Origin: Symsagittifera roscoffensis
Lineage: Eukaryota > Xenacoelomorpha > Acoela > Convolutidae
Assembly (NCBI RefSeq): GCF_963678635.1
Contig: NC_087071.1
Location: 42,796,153 to 42,860,152 of the forward strand
Direction: 5' to 3'
DNA: 64,000 nt
The position numbers were made by a program, and so were the translations under genes. Below the pieces are notes generated by a model that was not told the origin of the DNA, ran no database searches, and worked only from the letters and a program-made list of their open reading frames with translations. Positions 53,906-64,000 of the stretch are shown here, in pieces (positions within the stretch are counted from its first letter, which is position 1; every line of letters begins with the position of its first letter).

Positions 53906-54782
53906 TGTTGACAAGTGTCTGGGTGGTGGGACTTCTTCCCTCTTCGTTATGTGGACTTCTTGATTCGCCGTCTCTTGTACCACCACTCAAGCTCTAGTAA
54001 AATTTTCCCAAAATCCTCTCTTAAAAACCAAATGCTGACCCCCCTTTTTCTTATTTCTCTTTTTGGCTACCTCTATTTCAATGTTCCAAGTAACTTGAGA
54101 CCAAAACCTGTGCGCAGGTATCTTGTGATCACCTGTTCGTACAAAATTTTAACACAAATCCTCACCAAAATGCAACAAAAATCTAAGCAAGAAAAAGTAA
54201 TAAAAACAGAAAGATGAGCCCACCTAAAATTCAAAGGTGACAAATGTCTGCCTTCTATCGAAAAAAAAAAATGTCTTGTACCTAATTGCCACGCGTTTCC
54301 TTCCCCCCTGCTAGCGATCTTATGGGGTATTACAAAAACTGTCTATGTCCCTTCCCCCCTACCAATCCGACCAGGGTACCTTCCTTAACTCGAGTTCAAA
54401 TTTCGATATCCACCTAATATTACCAACGCGTGTTAATTTCTAATGTAACTAAGTCAACGATGTCGACTAATTAGTTACTCTAATTTCCCCCTTTTTACAA
54501 TTTACAACCGCCAACCTCTAACTTAACCAGCCCCCCTTCTAACCTCCCCCCTTTTTAGCCCCCCTTCTTAAGCCTAAAATTACCTTAAGCGCCGGGTGCT
54601 AAACCTCTCAAGAGAAAACCGTAGACCTGTCTCCAGGCCTGCTCAAGTAAAAACGTTCCTCAAAACCGGGGGGTGTCGCTTATCCTATTTTACACTTATC
54701 TCCTATAATGTAATGTGGATTTTAACGATACCCGTTCTGCCCAGCTTGAGAACTCGAGAATTGCCAAATCCTTCTTGGCCGC

Positions 54783-54975
54783 TTTCCCACTCGACTGGTC
54801 ACCTGTTCCAGTCCAGTCTCCTATTGGTTCAGCTCAAGTGTCCCTGAACCACTTTCCCACTCGGCTGGTCACCTCTTCCAGTCAAGTCTCCTATTGGTTC
54901 AGCTCAAGTGTCCCTGAACCACTTTCCCACTCGGCTGGTCACCTCTTCCAGTCAAGTCTCCTATTGGTCCAGCTA
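54783..54975 (-). repeat. 70-bp tandem repeat, 2.8 copies, with CCAAT boxes
   Basis: TTTCCCACTCG starts at 54783, 54853 and 54923. Each unit has CTCCTATTGG, i.e. CCAAT on the element strand, and CAGCTCAAGTG. It lies about 500 bp inside the 5' LTR and could act as an internal promoter or enhancer. Confidence 0.88.
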
Positions 54976-55436
54976 AGTTCCAAGCTATCTGAAAACCCTT
55001 GACAACGCCCCACTTCGGGCACTTTATTCAGTTTACTGGTTTAAATTGCTAAGTTGATCGAAACGATCGAACTTGTAAAACAGTATGGGTATACTATTTA
55101 ATTAATATAAAGGTTTGATCCAACTAATCTGGTGTCAAAGTCACTGTCTTTTTTCGTTTTATGGTTTTTGTTCCTTTTTCTATTCTTTTTTGGTTTTTGT
55201 TTTGCTTTTTGTCTTTTTGCTCGTGTTTTTGTCCCCCTAGTTGCCCCCCTTTACTCGGTTAGCTAAGCCTCGTTCGGAGAGCGTACCAGGAAATTTTCTC
55301 GAGTTTTCTTAAAAAGCTATCACGGTACAACCGGAAGGTTTGCACGTTCCTGTCGAACCGTACCGCCGGTACTCTAGAATGGGCATTCAGCCCGAAGCTG
55401 TCTCAAGTGGGTTCTACTCCGTAGTCTTGATGTCGT

Positions 55437-55454
55437 AAACACCCAGGAGCGCCA
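55437..55454 (-). promoter_or_regulatory. Candidate primer binding site
   Basis: TGGCGCTCCTGGGTGTTT on the minus strand, 11 bases inside the 5' LTR. TGG at the start fits the CCA end of a tRNA. I cannot match it to a specific tRNA, and the gap from the LTR is larger than usual. Confidence 0.35.
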
Positions 55455-55465
55455 TAAAAACACTA

Positions 55466-56370
55466 TGTAACATTCGTCTACTGCAGTCACACATGAGGCT
55501 TAAGAAAAATAGGCCCTATAACCACTGGCTCAAGGGTCAGGGACACCATCTCTTGTGTTTTTCTACCTCAAGAACGGTCGGAGCCAGTTCGGTTCGTTTG
55601 TGACATGAGACTACGACCCGTTACAGCTTAAAGGCTACTACTAAAATATCCCCCCACTCTAGAATTAGAAACGTCCCCATACTTAGGTCTCTAGATACCC
55701 AAAATACATGAACGCCGTTAAAAACCGGGTTGGAACAATCCGTTAAGTTACTTTTTATTAGACAGTGGAACTTTGATCCATTTAAGATGGATCAACCTAA
55801 AACTCGCCTTACCTCAACATAACAATTATAAAACACACTCTAGGAATTTAAATTAAGTACTCACATTGTAGCACGCTCAAGAACCAGGAAGTAAATAAGT
55901 CGGTAAGCAACTCAAGAATTAATAAAGTAACTAAAATGAGTTTAAGGTTAGTCAGTTTTAATAATAAGAACAAGTTTTTTCTCTAGACTGTAAGTTCTCG
56001 TGAACCATTGGGACACTCTAGCTGTCCACCTTTCCACCGAAGGTTCACTCTGGTCCAGTTAATAATAGTACTCCAATCACAACAATCCAGTTCGTGGGAA
56101 TGCTCTCGTCTCTGTTTTAGATGGGACAGCTCTACTCTTGTTCTATTGTGACAGAAATTGCGAATAGCAATTTCCCACCGTTTTATTTAGCAACTTTCCC
56201 GCGATTGTTACTCGATTGTTCTCACTTCTCTTTTTCTGATTTTCAGTTATCGCGAGAAAATCGTGCATGACAGGTTCCATTCGAAATTTTGAAAAACTAA
56301 ATTTCACTCCAAAATCAAGTGTTTTTTTCTTCTCTCAAGGTCAAACTTCCGAATATGACCGACTGGCACA
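55466..56370 (-). repeat. 5' LTR of the giant element
   Basis: 905 bp, partner of 33605-34509. TG...CA ends. Five substitutions against the partner (for example ACGCCGTT versus ACGCCATT, ATTTAAGAT versus ATTTCAGAT), about 0.6 percent. Confidence 0.95.
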
Positions 56371-58560
56371 TTGTTGTGGAAAAAAACTGTTTTTTTTAAG
56401 GCTGCACGCTTAGCCACTTCGATGCTCCTTTCTACTACGCTAGATTTTTTGTCAGTTTCTTTTTCTGATGACCAATTTTCCATAATTGTAGCTTTTTCGA
56501 GAGTGTGATGTTCTGTCTCTCAGTTTTGATGTTTCTCTTTATCAGAGTTTAACCCGTTTCAGCTATTTCTGGATCACTGTTTCTAACGATTCACAAACTT
56601 CTGGTGACCAATCATAATTTTTCGAAAAGTTCGTGTTAGTGAGGAGGTCTAATCCTCCCATTTTTAATGATAGTGCAAAACGCTGCGATCTTCATCGTTA
56701 TATGGTTTTTACCAGTGATAATGGGAGATAGCTGCTGTCATACGTTTTTCTCAACTTCATCATTTTTTTTATATGATTCCGGAGTTGGTCCGTTTAGAAA
56801 GCTTAAATTATTTTGAAATCCCTTTATGTAGCAAAAGTACGCGCTTTGTGGTGATGTTTTAGCGATTTTGGAAAGTTTTTTGTAAGGGTAATTGTCTTTT
56901 CATTTTCGCTTTCAATGTATTTATCACATATTGATAGTGTTCCTATAACCAAACCAAGGACTCTGAAACCGCCGACCATTGTAGAATTTGGTGCCTTCGA
57001 AAACTTTTACGGCGCTTTCCCGACGGTTTTCCTTCTTTTTGAGATGACACTTGGAGGGCTTCACATTGTATCTGAAAGCCTTTCCGAGCACATCCAGGTT
57101 GTCCAAAATTGCGCCGAGACTCTTAAGATCACCTAAGGCGCTTTCGTCATCTGTGTATCATTTTGGGGTGACAATTGTTTTTGGCACGAGCTGAATCAGT
57201 GGGATTATCCAAATTCCGTGCATAGTCATTGCGAGGGGATCACCTTGCGTTGTGCCTTCGGTAGATGTCAAAACCGTGTTTTTGACACATAAATTTGTGA
57301 GATGTTTATATGAGTTGGCCAGCGCATGATGTAGTGCCGGACAAAAGATTTCTACATTTTTTGAGCAAGTTCTCTATTGAGCGAGTTGAGGACATTTTCT
57401 GCATCAATCGGTAGCATGGTTTCCGTTTCCGGTTTCGCAAATTTATTCCTCAAGCTGTGGATAGCTTATTCGATTCCTCTCTTCTAGCTTAAGCAGAGTT
57501 GGAAACTTTTTCCGAGATTTTTAGGGTCTGATTATTTACAATGGTGGTGTTTTTGCCAATTATTTGTCTCAGAACCTCGCCTATACCAATGTGCTTTACC
57601 CCTGGATTTTTGTCCAGAAGTATCAGGCGACACTAGTTGAACGCCGTTAGGTTTTCATGGGGGAGAACTTTACTTGCTATTGTATAGGATAGCTTTGCAA
57701 TTGTTTGGATGTCTGGTTGAAGCGAGTAATTATCTTTCTCCATTCGCTTGCATCTAGACTCGTGGCTTCCGTGCGTTTTCAGGGTTGTTTTTCAAAATAC
57801 CTGGGCGTTTTTTTGTTCAAAAAAAGAGAAGTGGTATGGCATTGTGTCTTGACTTACTTCAGTTATAAAGTTGCTTTTCGCTGTTTTGGCTTGGAAGTGT
57901 TTTTTTTTCAGGAAACTAAGGACTGTTTTTCCTTCAATGACTTCATTTAGGGGAAGTACTTTTTTTGTTTTCTTGTCTCAAAGGCAGCCAATGGCGGCGA
58001 ATACTTTGCCTGTACTCATTAGTTTATCAAATTGCTCAACTTTCTCGATTGCTTCCTACTTCTTCTGTTTTGGGTGTCTAATTTGGAGAGCTTTCGCTTC
58101 AGTGAAAAATTTTTCTAGATGGCCTTGCTTCCAAAAAACTTTAGAATTATAGAATTTGATCCGTTTATTTTCTGATTTAGTTTTTTGGGGAGCAGTAGAT
58201 GTGCGAGAATTATTGCTGCTTTCAATGCGACGTTAGAGTTTGGTCTTTCTTCTAATGACAACAACTGCTGGTTCAGTAATTCTATGAATTAGAAACCGGG
58301 CTTGTTCTTGCTCAGAACTATGAAGCGCGGTTTCCAGTTAACGACATTTTCACATATGTCGTTTATTTTAGTTTGAAGTTCTTGGTCGATAAGTTTTCTG
58401 GGGTCAGAGGAGACTGTAGTGATTGCTGGGTACGATGGATTAGATTGTGTTGCGTTGGGCAGTACGTTTGTTTCGGTTGTTGCCGGTGATGTTTCTTCTT
58501 GAGATATGATGGGGTCTGTGCTTGTTGGCCTGTTGGTGGAGTTATTCTTTTTTGCAAAGT
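56371..58560 (-). pseudogene. N-terminal and RT part of the gene split by the giant element
   Basis: Decayed coding sequence on the minus strand. Landmarks from N to C: a Gln/Pro-rich start (58557-58363), FDKLMSTGKVFAAIGCL and VIEGKTVL (about 58,000), RT motif 1 LDKNPGVKHIGIGEVLRQI (about 57,610), motif A LPIDAENVLNSLNRE (about 57,400), motif B EGTTQGDPLAM (about 57,250), motif C YTDDESALGDL (about 57,150) and VKPSKCHL (about 57,040). These belong to an RT family common in cnidarians and other invertebrates. It has multiple stops. The last readable part before the LTR, VVERSIEVAKRAALKK, precedes the 32930-33604 fragment in the intact family. Confidence 0.82.
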
Positions 58561-59160
58561 TCTCGGAGGTGCATATTATGCAGGAGAACCCATCGTAATA
58601 AAATTTGCTGCTCTGTCAACAAAATTATCAACTTCAAAAACACAACAGTCTAAATTAGTGTCAATACAATGATTTCGCGCACAATGATATTCGTGCTGAA
58701 CTAAAGCGCTCGGAGCCAAGCGGTCACTAATCGCCAATGCCGCGTTTGAAGTTAGCTATCACACTTTCTTTTGTTCTGAGTCTGCTAAAAACCTGTCTGC
58801 TTAAAACCGGTCTGCTAAAATCCCTAGCACATTTTACAACGTCGCGCATGACTGTAAAGGCCCATTTAAGACCCCATGTATGTATACCATTCAGAACAAA
58901 AACTGATTACTGATCTGAACAGAAGCAAAGATGAGCTTCGCATCACAATAATTTAATTAGTTTCAAGTTATAATGAATTTAAAGGGCAGCCGTCGTGCCC
59001 CCCTATTTAAATGGTTATTGTGATTGGAGCAAGCTCTCTACATGGTTCCCTCGAGAAGTGGAGAAACATCAAAGAAAGCTTTCGTCTATTCATACAAATT
59101 ATCACTAAGCCAAGTTACAACCTTAACCCCAACACGAAAGACACAAGCTAAATTGTCAAA
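58561..59160. other. No feature recognised
   Basis: Between the split RT gene and the non-LTR relic. It contains an AAGATGAGCTTCGCATCACA string near 58,930 that resembles the end of the SINE-like repeats. Nothing else. Confidence 0.35.
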
Positions 59161-59162
59161 AA

Positions 59163-62100
59163 TTGAGCAAAGCTGATCCCTATATCAGTAAATCTAATCT
59201 TGCGGCGCGATATTGTGACCAAGTCAATAACCCACTGCGCACAGACCCAAGAACATCACTTACTGCAGAGGAACTGGAAGCAGAGATCCTGAAATTAGAT
59301 AGCGTTATCGGAATTATTTTTTGTGTCCGGAAAGGAGCTTTTGACTTATACAAGCAGTTAAAAGTGACGGATATCCCAGTTTTGCTTATTGTGAACGACC
59401 TACTCTCAGAGAGGAAAAGAAAAAACCAAAAAATTGTGAGAAGCTACAGCAATCTCCATCTAGATCCCTATCTGGAGATAAAGACCCTGACTATCGTAAG
59501 GAAACACGGTAACGAACTAAAAAGAAAAATGAAGAAGAAGCAAAGTCCGTTTCAGCAGAAAAGAAGGAAAAACAAAAAGCGAAGAGCAGAAAAAATTAGT
59601 TTGTTGTTAAATTCTGATTTATGTGACGAATCTAGTGAGTAAGTTCCTTGGCCCTGAACAAAAATCAAATTGTCAATTCGTCGTCATGGTAAAGAACTGT
59701 AAAACGTGTAAATAGGGTATCCCTACAAATGAGAAGACCTATTCTTGTGTCTCGTAAAACTCACAAATGTACAAGACTCCTGAATGTACTGCTTTGTCAC
59801 CTACTGCTATAAATGGATTGAAAGAAATAGAATTAATTGCAATGCTGCTATGCACTGCCTCTGTGGAAAGCAATGGACGTGACAACTTTATCCGCTGCAG
59901 AACTCTTGCGAATGCAAACGAAATAATCGAGAACCTTGACATTGGTGTAAATGGAAAAACAAGGAGAGGAGACACGCTGATTTAGTCGAACAAAAAATCG
60001 GAAATGCTACGAAGACAACCTGCGAGAAAGTTGAACAAACGTTCGCTGCTGTAGTCGCCGTAGACAAATCTACGGGGAGAATGCAAGGGGAAGCGGAACA
60101 TAAAGCGGAATACAGAATTAATCACAACATCAATCAAAGTTTTAGAAAACAGGGGATTCCCGAAGATCCTACCAACACCAAAAGAGAAAATTTTGTACCT
60201 TTTAACGACGATCTAACTGAAATACTAAGCCAAAAATGAGTAACAAAAGAAGATCATAAACTCAGACGCCTAACAAAGCTTAAGAAACGTAGAACGCTAC
60301 TGGTAACGGTTTGCAGCGAACATGAAGCCGGAATTACGCATGCAAATTGTCATGAACGAAGAGAAGTACTATTACAAAAAAAGTGAACATCCTGCCGATT
60401 TTATCAAATGAGGTTGCTATCAAAGAAAAGCAAATCCTGAAAAGAAGGAAGAAGGGAGCGTCTTGATGATGAAATCCCGCGCGAAAAGCTCAAGATAAGG
60501 AAGTTGGACTTGTTTAACGATGGGGTGAAAGTCGAAGTTGCCGTTCGAACCCCTTCATCATGACTAGGTTTCTTGAACATCTTGCAGCTGAACACAAGAA
60601 GCCTCGTTAAAATTGAGAGAAGAACGAAATGTGCAATTGCAATAACTGCCTCTGTTTTTAACGTTATCTGTTAATGTGAAAATCGGCCAAATGAAAGTAT
60701 CGATGAATCAGAACTTCTGCTGAGTGAGTATAACATATACAGAAATGAAAGGGACATTGTGGACGAAATAAATTCACACGGTATGCTATCATGCTATCAA
60801 AAAACCTAGTAAATTAGAAGAGATAAATTCAACTGTTCCAGATTCATGCGTCTCGTATAAACTTATTCTCAACGACTCTGAAATTTTTATCTGCGCAATC
60901 TTTAATCCAACAAAAGATAAAAAATATCGTTACACTATCGAAGACTTCCAAAAACTCCTGAAAAGCGTTCCCAAACCAAAACCAAAATTGAAAAGCATCA
61001 GAAAGCCCAAATGAAAATGAAAACTTTTTAATTCAGTTGTTTCAAGATGAGCTCTTCAGACAAGCCATCGATTACCCGACTTGCTCTCAGACTACTCTTG
61101 ATGTAGCTTCCTATCGTAATGCTTTCTAAATGCGGAAAAGGACGAAAATTTTACAAAAATTTATGATTGCACTGATCACGAAGCTTCTCATTTGTCGTTA
61201 TAAGCCCGGTGACAGAATGCAAGCCATTGTTGCAAAACTGCAGAAGCTTCGGAAATGCAGACAACGATGGATCAAATGATTGAAAATGGGATCAAGACTA
61301 TCTGTTATACTAATATCAACAACATGTATCTTGAGCTACACCAGTGTCTCGACAAAGCAATTGAGATATACGTTCCAAGAAGGACAAGGCGCAGACAACA
61401 TATTTCTCCTTGGATCTTTATCTTCACAATTTAATGAAGAAACTGAACATACAGAGAAGTCTATTCAAAGTAATGCCGACTAACTATAGAAGACAACAAG
61501 TAACAGAACTAGAAAATTTATAACAGAGTTGTCGAAACAAGACAGTGACATCTACCAGTACAAACTGCCTCACTCAAGAAATATAGATCTAAATTTCACT
61601 TTCCAACACTTTTAAAAAATTATAGCAATCTTCCTGTCTACCAAAAATTCTGATTAAGTCGACATGTTGAACGAGTTCTTCCAGTGTGGTCACTCCCAAA
61701 AACCATTCAGTATAAAAGATGTGGAAAACGAAAATACAACATAAATAAATTTCAACATCTCTGAAACGACAATTCACCTCATTGTATCTTCGCTAGATTT
61801 AACTAAGTCTCGTGGTCCAAACAGTTTACGACCTGCCTTCTTCCAAAAGAGGTCCCGTAAAATTTACAAATTCCTACAAAAAGGGACTAAGAGCATAAAG
61901 AGAGTTCGTAAGATACCCGACAAGTAGAATGTTGCTGCTGTAACCCCAATCCACAAAAAAGAGACATACGAAGATTACCCGAACAACAGAAAACAAGTAG
62001 TCAGAGTGGGCAATACGAGTTCAAAAGTTCAGAAGTTTCCAGCGGGGTACCTCAAAGGTCACGCTGTGACCCAATTTGTTTTGTATCGTCATCAACGACC

Positions 62101-62992
62101 TGCCTGATGTCCTGAAATTATCTGATCCTTTCATCTTTCAAAATTTTAGCTGTTCAGGATGACCTAGATAAAGTTGAAATTTTGGTCATAGGAATAAGAT
62201 TGAATTAGCAATGGACAAGTTTGCCAAAATAAAGTTCAGAGGACAGCTCTGAACTTGGATGAATATAAAACCAAAAAAGATCTAGGAATTTATGTAGCAG
62301 AAGATGTAACATGGGAAAAGCACTTTGATGAACGACTGAAGCAAGCAAACAAAGTACACTACATGGCCAGAAGGAATGTAGCTGTGAACTTAAAAACCTC
62401 CATAAAGCTTGGTCTGTACAAGTTGCTCATTCTGCCGATCCTGTTATATGGATTCTCGTGTGTATCTGCCTCCCGAGCAGAACTCCAGTCTCTCGATCGT
62501 TTCCAAAAATATGTTGCCAGATGAACAACACAAATCAAGGGATCGTGCTGTGGAAATCAGTAACGCCTTCTGAATATTCTGCCAGTTCCAGTGTTCATTC
62601 AGATGAGTGGTATTTTGTTCCTCGCAAAGGATATGAACGAGATGACGAGATTATTAATATACCTGATCGTCAAGACCCCCAAAGAAGAATCAAGGAAGTG
62701 TTTACAAGACCAGGATTGAAAATGCCAGAGGTGAATATGGCTTCAGAACTTGCATGCTTGTTATTTAAATCGAGAAATACTTCGATATCAGTAACTATGG
62801 AAACTATGGAAATTTGTTGACGATCGATTCTCAGAAACGAATGTCTGCACGTGGCAAATGTCGCTTGCGTTTGCAACAGAAGCAGAAAAATTTGGATTTC
62901 ATTTTAATACTTTTCAACTGGGACCCTGCGCCCTTCAGCTAGCTGTAAATCCTCAACAACAATAACAACAACAGCAACATGGACGGTTGTAT
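59163..62992 (+). pseudogene. Decayed APE-type non-LTR retrotransposon (Jockey/CR1-like)
   Basis: Order fits a two-ORF element. An ORF1-like part (59163-59642) is followed by Cys-containing pieces and charged segments to about 60,240. Then comes endonuclease N-terminus ILQLNTRSL (about 60,575), SEYNIYRNERD and ICAIFNPTKDKKY (about 60,890). RT pieces are KSRGPNSLRPAFF (about 61,810), VTPIHKKETYEDYPNN (about 61,940), SSGVPQRS (about 62,040), and the RT thumb KDLGIYVAEDVTWEKHF to LPILLYGFSCVSASRAELQ (62,270-62,490). The 3' end is AACAACAATAACAACAAC at about 62,957-62,992, the microsatellite-like tail of such elements. Many stops and frameshifts; not functional. Confidence 0.82.
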
Positions 62993-64000
62993 TGAAATAA
63001 GTAACAAAACTATTGTCGGTCGAGAATAAATAATTGTTGTTTTCGAGCTTCGAAAGAAATTGCATTTTTTTGAAATAATTTCGAGCGAAAAAACATAATA
63101 GTTTCAAGAATAATTGAAGTTCATGAAGAACCTATGAGACAACTTACAAGCTCCATTGATTACACGGATAAACAAGACAAGCATAAAAAGCTTGAATAGC
63201 AAACTGTGGCAGTTCAAGTGCTACATATATTTGAAAAATTCAGTTAGTTGGGTTAATAACGCTAGTTAGCACCAAAATTTCCCCCATTAGTCAATTGACA
63301 AAGCTTCCCCAATTAGTCAATTGTATCTAATGACGATAATTTTTAAAAAAAATTTTGTTATACCCCTGATCACATGGGATGAAAAAATCAACAAAAAACT
63401 AATCGAAAGTTAAAACCGGTTTGAGAAAAACGGCTCCGCATTTTCCTTGCATTTATGTTTTATTTTTAACAAAATGAGCTAATAAACACGGTCAAGTAAT
63501 TGAGGAGATTGCTTAAGAGCATTGCACAATTCCATTTATCCCTCTTGGCTTCTGGGGCTGCCCTAGATTTTTTCTGATTTCAAGTCCTGCTAGGGAGGGT
63601 GCAAACGATTGAGCGCTGCTTTGATGGCGATGAAAAACAACCAGGCACGAGCAAAAAATGCAAAGAGTAAGAGCAGAGTTAAATAGGCAGAGATGATGTG
63701 CCATTCGACCAGAATGTCGGAGAAACGAATTTCAAGGTTAGGCGGAACGGATTTTAATTTGATCGTACGAAACAGCAGTTCTGATTATTAACAATTCTAA
63801 TTGTGAAAAAAGAACGGAAAAAGAAAACGGGGTAAGAAAGGTCATCTTGAATCGGATTAATTATTTTTAATTTTTCGATTTCGCGGTGCATGACACGTAA
63901 CACTTTTATTTTTCGTAACAACTGAAAAGTGGGAAATCAGAACAGAGATTTTTGAGAATCAAGGAAGGCGCACACGCTTCAAATTGTAACGATTGCTTAG
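62993..64000. other. Right edge, no gene recognised
   Basis: AT-rich. A 17-bp theme (CCCCNATTAGTCAATTG) appears twice at about 63,282 and 63,313. A 63-codon minus frame at 63513-63704 has no known domain. Nothing else is supported. Confidence 0.4.

Larger units (their letters stand above)
52949..55465 (-). other. 2.5-kb leader of the giant element
   Basis: Between 5' LTR and Gag. It has two tandem-repeat blocks (listed separately), T-rich and C-rich tracts, and no supportable protein. Leader RNA of such elements normally holds packaging and dimerisation signals. Confidence 0.7.
33605..56370 (-). mobile_element. Giant Ty3/gypsy-like LTR retrotransposon, 22.8 kb
   Basis: Two direct 905-bp LTRs bound a 20,956-bp interior. 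Reading on the minus strand: 5' LTR, 2.5-kb leader with tandem repeats, Gag, protease, RT/RNase H, integrase with a C-terminal macro-like module, a 520-bp spacer, then three overlapping accessory ORFs over 8.7 kb, a 0.56-kb tail and the 3' LTR. The order PR-RT-RH-IN is that of Ty3/gypsy elements. Typical members are 5-10 kb; giant members (for example planarian Burro, over 30 kb) are known. No clear 4-5-bp target duplication is seen (only TTG is shared by the flanks), but the flanks are two halves of one older gene, which proves insertion. LTR identity suggests a recent arrival. Confidence 0.93.

Noticed and set aside
53483-53986. Several 100-150-codon open frames on both strands encoding repeats such as CPKTLSQDP or LGTGSWDKV
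   Set aside because: They are products of the stop-free minisatellite, open in all frames, and lie in the leader of a minus-strand element.

Overview
This is a eukaryotic, almost certainly animal, window. It has GT-AG introns, a complete multi-exon motile-cilium gene, tRNA-derived short repeats, hAT-type MITEs, several non-LTR-type reverse transcriptase (RT) relics and a very large Ty3/gypsy-like LTR element. The host DNA is AT-rich; the interior of the LTR element is visibly richer in G+C. The sequence does not identify the species. Presence of CFAP52 means a lineage with motile cilia, and the transposons look invertebrate.

Layout. 1.1-19.3 kb: CFAP52 (WD40 axonemal protein) on the minus strand, with 14 coding exons that can all be placed; coding length is 1,935 bp (644 aa). 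Its introns hold a 9-copy 151-bp tandem array that carries copies of a splice acceptor, a hAT MITE, tRNA-derived repeats and an internal duplication. 19.3-28.3 kb: gene-poor DNA with a dense cluster of one hAT-like MITE family, four copies having perfect 8-bp target duplications. 28.4-31.2 kb: broken RT gene with a restriction-like endonuclease tail, plus strand. 31.95-32.56 kb: intact single-exon CDP-alcohol phosphatidyltransferase (phosphatidylinositol-synthase-like), minus strand.

33,605-56,370: a 22.8-kb LTR retrotransposon on the minus strand, bounded by two 905-bp LTRs that differ at only 5 positions seen. It encodes Gag with two zinc knuckles, aspartic protease, RT/RNase H and integrase. 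The integrase polyprotein ends in a macro-domain-like module. Beyond it lie about 8.7 kb of extra coding sequence (468 + 2,215 + 288 codons) that begin with a coiled coil and a complete SGNH/GDSL hydrolase signature, followed by a second SGNH-like module and about 1,800 residues I do not recognise. The element sits inside an older RT gene whose two halves flank it (32.9-33.6 kb and 56.4-58.6 kb, both minus). 59.1-63.0 kb: decayed APE-type non-LTR retrotransposon, plus strand, ending in an AAC-rich tail.

The most interesting object is the giant LTR element: its accessory esterase-like and macro-like domains, its overlapping ORFs that all step in the same direction, and a strand-biased hexamer (CTTGAG in element sense) repeated throughout coding sequence, leader and LTRs. 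All domain calls are by eye from motifs; no database search was possible.
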